Of a DNA stretch of 36,200 nucleotides, positions 34,377-36,200 are shown piece by piece. The notes below the pieces were generated by a model. The model made no database searches. It worked only from the letters and a program-made list of their open reading frames with translations, and was not told where the DNA came from. Source of the stretch: Arthrobacter rhombi (GTDB lineage Bacteria > Actinomycetota > Actinomycetes > Actinomycetales > Micrococcaceae); contig NZ_FUHW01000048.1 in assembly GCF_900163545.1 (NCBI RefSeq), positions 1 through 36,200 on the forward strand, read 5' to 3'. Both the position numbers and the translations under genes were made by a program. Each line of letters opens with the position of its first letter. Position 1 is the stretch's first letter.

Positions 34377-34700
34377 CTAGTTCCCCATCCTTCCGGGGCT
34401 CGGGCTGGGCGAGGGCCAGGCTGACTGGTTAGGCGCCAAGAAAAGGATGGCAGAGCTCTGCATCTGATCCTGCCGTTGCTTCTTTTCCGCGGCCCGGGTT
34501 GCGAGCATGTTTGAGACGAAGGAGACCCCGATGCAGATGGCAGTGATCAGTGCCGCGGCGACGAGGCTGAACAGGAACTGCTTAGTCGTCGCCTTCCAGC
34601 GGCGCTCGGTCGGATTCTCACCATAGAGAAGGGCATCGGTAACCCGGTTGCGACGGACGGCGACCGACTCGATGAGTTGGTTGTCGAATTCAGTCGCCAC
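34377..34700 (-). CDS. Small single-pass membrane protein of the type VII locus
   Basis: This 107-residue protein has an N-terminal charged region with VAVRRNRVTDALLYGENPTERR, one hydrophobic helix at about residues 42-67 (FLFSLVAAALITAICIGVSFV), a charged helical stretch and a Pro/Ser-rich tail. I recognise no family with confidence. The arrangement of an Arg-rich helix followed by one membrane span resembles the N-terminal part of EccB, but the large extracytoplasmic domain of EccB is missing. The start is a GTG at 34700 with AGAGGGA upstream. It is the first gene of the leftward operon, directly before eccD and divergent from the WXG100-like genes. Its position suggests a structural role in secretion, which is inference. 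Confidence 0.7.
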   Translation of the reverse strand: MATEFDNQLIESVAVRRNRVTDALLYGENPTERRWKATTKQFLFSLVAAALITAICIGVSFVSNMLATRAAEKKQRQDQMQSSAILFLAPNQSAWPSPSPSPGRMGN

Positions 34701-34900
34701 GGTTCCCTCTCGATCTAACGATGTGTTGGTGTGAGTCCATCATGTCAGGTGAATGGATGAAAAATGGCAGAAAACCGGGAGCATGGGTAGTTCTCCCCAT
34801 GCAGGACGCTTGACCCTGTTTATCGCCGTGCCGTTAGCTGGTAGCAAGCAAGGCACGGACAGCGAGGGTCCGCCCCGCATCGAGGAAAGGTAACAGGGAT
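34701..34900. promoter_or_regulatory. Divergent promoter region of the type VII locus
   Basis: The 200-base gap has GCATGGG (34781-34787) and CCCATGC (34796-34802), a perfect 7-bp inverted repeat with an eight-base spacer. TTGACC at 34810-34815 may be a -35 for the rightward genes, with a weak TTAGCT 18 bases on. A second inverted repeat CCGTGCC (34826-34832) / GGCACGG (34852-34858) overlaps the expected start region. A GAGGAAAGG stretch precedes the ATG at 34901. Confidence 0.5.
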
Positions 34901-35239
34901 ATGAGCTTTAAGGGAAAGATGGATGTCAATGCCATCGGCAAGGCGGCTGAGGAGGCCAGCGGTTCAGGTGATGAGCTGGTGCGGTTGGTCGAGGAACTGG
35001 TCGATGGAGTCGAAGATCTGAAGACCACCTTCAAGGGCAACGGTGCGGTCTCCTACGAGAACTTCATGGCCGAGTCCCAGCGGGTCCAGCAGGACCTCGT
35101 CAAGGCCCTCTCGGGCATCTCGCAGGGCCAGGCGGAGAGTGCCAAGCATTACGTCCAGATGGATGACGACTTCGAAGCCGGCGGCAAGGAAGCCGAAAAC
35201 CAGGCGTCCGGAGCCAAAACCTCGAACTTCCGCTTCTAG
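34901..35239 (+). CDS. WXG100-like type VII secretion substrate with F-x-G and YxxxD
   Basis: This 112-residue helical protein resembles the CFP-10/EsxB partner of ESX systems. Two helices are separated by a turn at F44-K45-G46, exactly where WXG100 proteins have W-x-G; here tryptophan is replaced by phenylalanine. The C-terminal helix carries Y84-V-Q-M-D88, the YxxxD secretion signal, followed by a glycine-rich, probably disordered tail. No signal peptide is present. The ATG at 34901 has a GAGGAAAGG ribosome-binding stretch. It is the first of two rightward genes divergent from the secretion operon. It is likely to form a dimer with the following small protein and to be recognised by EccC. 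Confidence 0.82.
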   Translation: MSFKGKMDVNAIGKAAEEASGSGDELVRLVEELVDGVEDLKTTFKGNGAVSYENFMAESQRVQQDLVKALSGISQGQAESAKHYVQMDDDFEAGGKEAENQASGAKTSNFRF

Positions 35240-35311
35240 CAGTAGCCAGTGCTTCGCAGTGCCTCGGGGCGCTGCTGACGGGGCGGTATCGCCTCACTAG
35301 CCCGATATACC

Positions 35312-35326
35312 GGTCCGGCACGGACC
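35312..35326 (+). promoter_or_regulatory. Hairpin just before the second WXG100-like gene
   Basis: GGTCCG (35312-35317), GCA loop, CGGACC (35321-35326): a perfect 6-bp stem six bases before the AAAGGA ribosome binding site at 35333-35338. It lies in a 106-base gap between the two genes. It could set the expression ratio of the pair or be part of a processing site. Confidence 0.4.
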
Positions 35327-35345
35327 CACAGCAAAGGATTTGAAC

Positions 35346-35642
35346 ATGGCAGACGACCTCATTCAGTTTGACAGCGACGCCGCCTCGCGCGCCGAAGGCG
35401 ACATCATCCGCATTGCCGGACGTATTGAAAGCATCATCGGCGACCGCGAATCCCAGACGAAATTCGTCAAGGACAACTGGGAGGACAGCAACTCGGGAGA
35501 TGCCTACTCCAGCGTCGAAAAGGATTGGATCGATGCCGCCAATGAAACTCTCCAGCTCGTACATCGGGCGCGGAAGCTTTTGGGAGAAAACTCCGTGACC
35601 GCCAAGGACGCCAGCGGGAAGGTCCAAGGCATCTGGAGCTAA
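35346..35642 (+). CDS. WXG100-like protein with W-x-D turn
   Basis: This 98-residue helical protein is the size of an EsxA-type WXG100 protein. The turn between helices is W45-E46-D47, with aspartate in place of glycine of W-x-G. The helices DAASRAEGDIIRIAGRIESII and AYSSVEKDWIDAANETLQLVHRAR are amphipathic. No YxxxD/E motif is seen in the C-terminal region, as expected for an EsxA-type partner that leaves with an EsxB-type protein. The ATG at 35346 has AAAGGA eight bases upstream; a TTG two codons earlier is a weaker alternative. It is downstream of the F-x-G protein and followed by a strong terminator. Confidence 0.82.
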   Translation: MADDLIQFDSDAASRAEGDIIRIAGRIESIIGDRESQTKFVKDNWEDSNSGDAYSSVEKDWIDAANETLQLVHRARKLLGENSVTAKDASGKVQGIWS

Positions 35643-35685
35643 TTGCTCAAGGATCGCGGTTTATCACGCTGCGGTTGAGGTCCGT

Positions 35686-35721
35686 CATGGGGCGGGTGGC
35701 CGGTCGGTCACCCGCCCCATG
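35686..35721 (+). terminator. 13-bp terminator after the WXG100-like genes
   Basis: CATGGGGCGGGTG at 35686-35698 pairs perfectly with CACCCGCCCCATG at 35709-35721 across a ten-base loop, 44 bases after the stop. No T-run follows. It isolates the substrate genes from the reductase gene downstream. Confidence 0.65.
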
Positions 35722-35839
35722 AGTGTGTGCGCTCCCACACAAATACGCGGGGCGGCGTGAGTGCAATTAGACTAGGTGGCTGTGTGTTAATTCCTCTCCG
35801 GAGTGACACATCCCAGGAGTACCGCCGAAAGGAAAAACA

Positions 35840-36200
35840 GTGTCCAACCCTGCTGCTGATCGTCCGCTGCGAGTCGCCATCATCGGCGCCGGCCCGGCTG
35901 GCGTCTACGCTGCGGACATCCTGACCAAGGCCGAACGAGAGTTCGAGGTCAGCATCGACCTCTTCGACAGGTACCCGACCCCCTACGGGTTGATCCGCTA
36001 CGGTGTCGCGCCGGACCATCCACGGATCAAGGGCATCGTCAAGGCGCTACATAAGGTCCTGGACCGCGGGGACATCCGCTTCCTGGGAAACGTCAACTAT
36101 GGCCAAGACATCACTCTGGCCGATATTCGAGACATGTACGACGCAGTCATCTTCGCCACCGGGGCCATCCAGGACGCCGACCTGAACATCCCCGGCATGG
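35840..36200 (+). CDS. FAD-dependent ferredoxin-NADP reductase (FprA-like), 5' part
   Basis: About 120 residues of this flavoprotein are present; it runs off the window. The N-terminus carries the FAD-binding motif GAGPAG at residues 16-21, then VSIDLFDRYPTPYGLIRYGVAPDHPRIK, the signature of adrenodoxin-reductase-type (FprA) enzymes, and AVIFATGA near 107. Such enzymes move electrons between NADPH and ferredoxin in the cytoplasm. The start is a GTG at 35840 with GAAAGGA about eight bases upstream. A TAGACT at 35768-35773 may be a -10 but has no clear -35. It is separated from the secretion genes by a terminator, so it is probably independent. Full length would be about 450 residues. Confidence 0.88.
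   Translation, partial: MSNPAADRPLRVAIIGAGPAGVYAADILTKAEREFEVSIDLFDRYPTPYGLIRYGVAPDHPRIKGIVKALHKVLDRGDIRFLGNVNYGQDITLADIRDMYDAVIFATGAIQDADLNIPGM

Noticed and set aside
35840..36200. FprA-type reductase as part of the secretion locus
   Set aside because: A 13-bp terminator and 197 bases separate it from the WXG100-like genes, and its family is ordinary redox metabolism.

Overview
The window is high-GC, densely packed actinobacterial chromosome. Menaquinone biosynthesis genes, a MenJ-type reductase, a BkdABC-type oxo-acid dehydrogenase, a PucR regulator, an ESX-like type VII secretion locus and an FprA-type reductase together suggest Actinomycetota. Gene content and order make a member of Micrococcales (Micrococcaceae-like) my best guess; that is inference. 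I saw no tRNA, rRNA, CRISPR array, insertion sequence or prophage, and no gene-free stretch longer than about 220 bases.

Layout. (1) 71-850: enoyl-CoA hydratase/isomerase. (2) 886-5296: an Lrp/AsnC regulator divergent from an E1-alpha, E1-beta, E2 operon of a branched-chain 2-oxo acid dehydrogenase, with a perfect palindrome between them; no E3 gene is present. (3) 5445-7638: an NAD(P)-binding oxidoreductase divergent from a TetR regulator across a 13-15 bp palindrome present twice, then a small membrane protein. (4) 7837-10879: an MBL-fold hydrolase, an MFS transporter that seems to start at ATC, and a PAP2 phosphatase. (5) 10944-21102: menaquinone genes menC-menD, menF and menG-menJ-polyprenyl diphosphate synthase, interrupted by an opposite-strand polar amino acid ABC transporter. 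(6) 21135-22060: a two-gene operon of a SUKH-like acidic protein and a HIT protein. (7) 22086-26884: PucR regulator divergent from an NSS sodium symporter, its 46-residue MetS-type subunit and a GABA aminotransferase, a likely amino-acid or GABA uptake and catabolism unit. (8) 26912-27919: RarD/EamA transporter. (9) 27966-35642: type VII secretion locus. A leftward operon encodes a small single-pass membrane protein, EccD, an EspI/MinD-like ATPase and a 1325-residue EccC. Two small WXG100-like proteins are divergent from it. (10) 35840-end: the 5' part of an FprA-type ferredoxin-NADP reductase.

How the parts work together. The menaquinone genes convert chorismate (MenF) through MenD and MenC towards the naphthoquinone ring. 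The polyprenyl synthase supplies the side chain, MenG methylates, and MenJ reduces one isoprene unit. In the secretion locus the two small helical proteins are the likely paired substrate, EccC the motor and EccD the channel; EccB, EccE and mycosin are not in the window. The most unusual points are this stripped-down secretion locus with its WXG pair (F-x-G in one, W-x-D in the other), the apparent ATC start of the MFS gene, the repeated TetR-type operator, and several promoters whose -10 box lies only 6-7 bases before the start codon, which suggests leaderless mRNAs.
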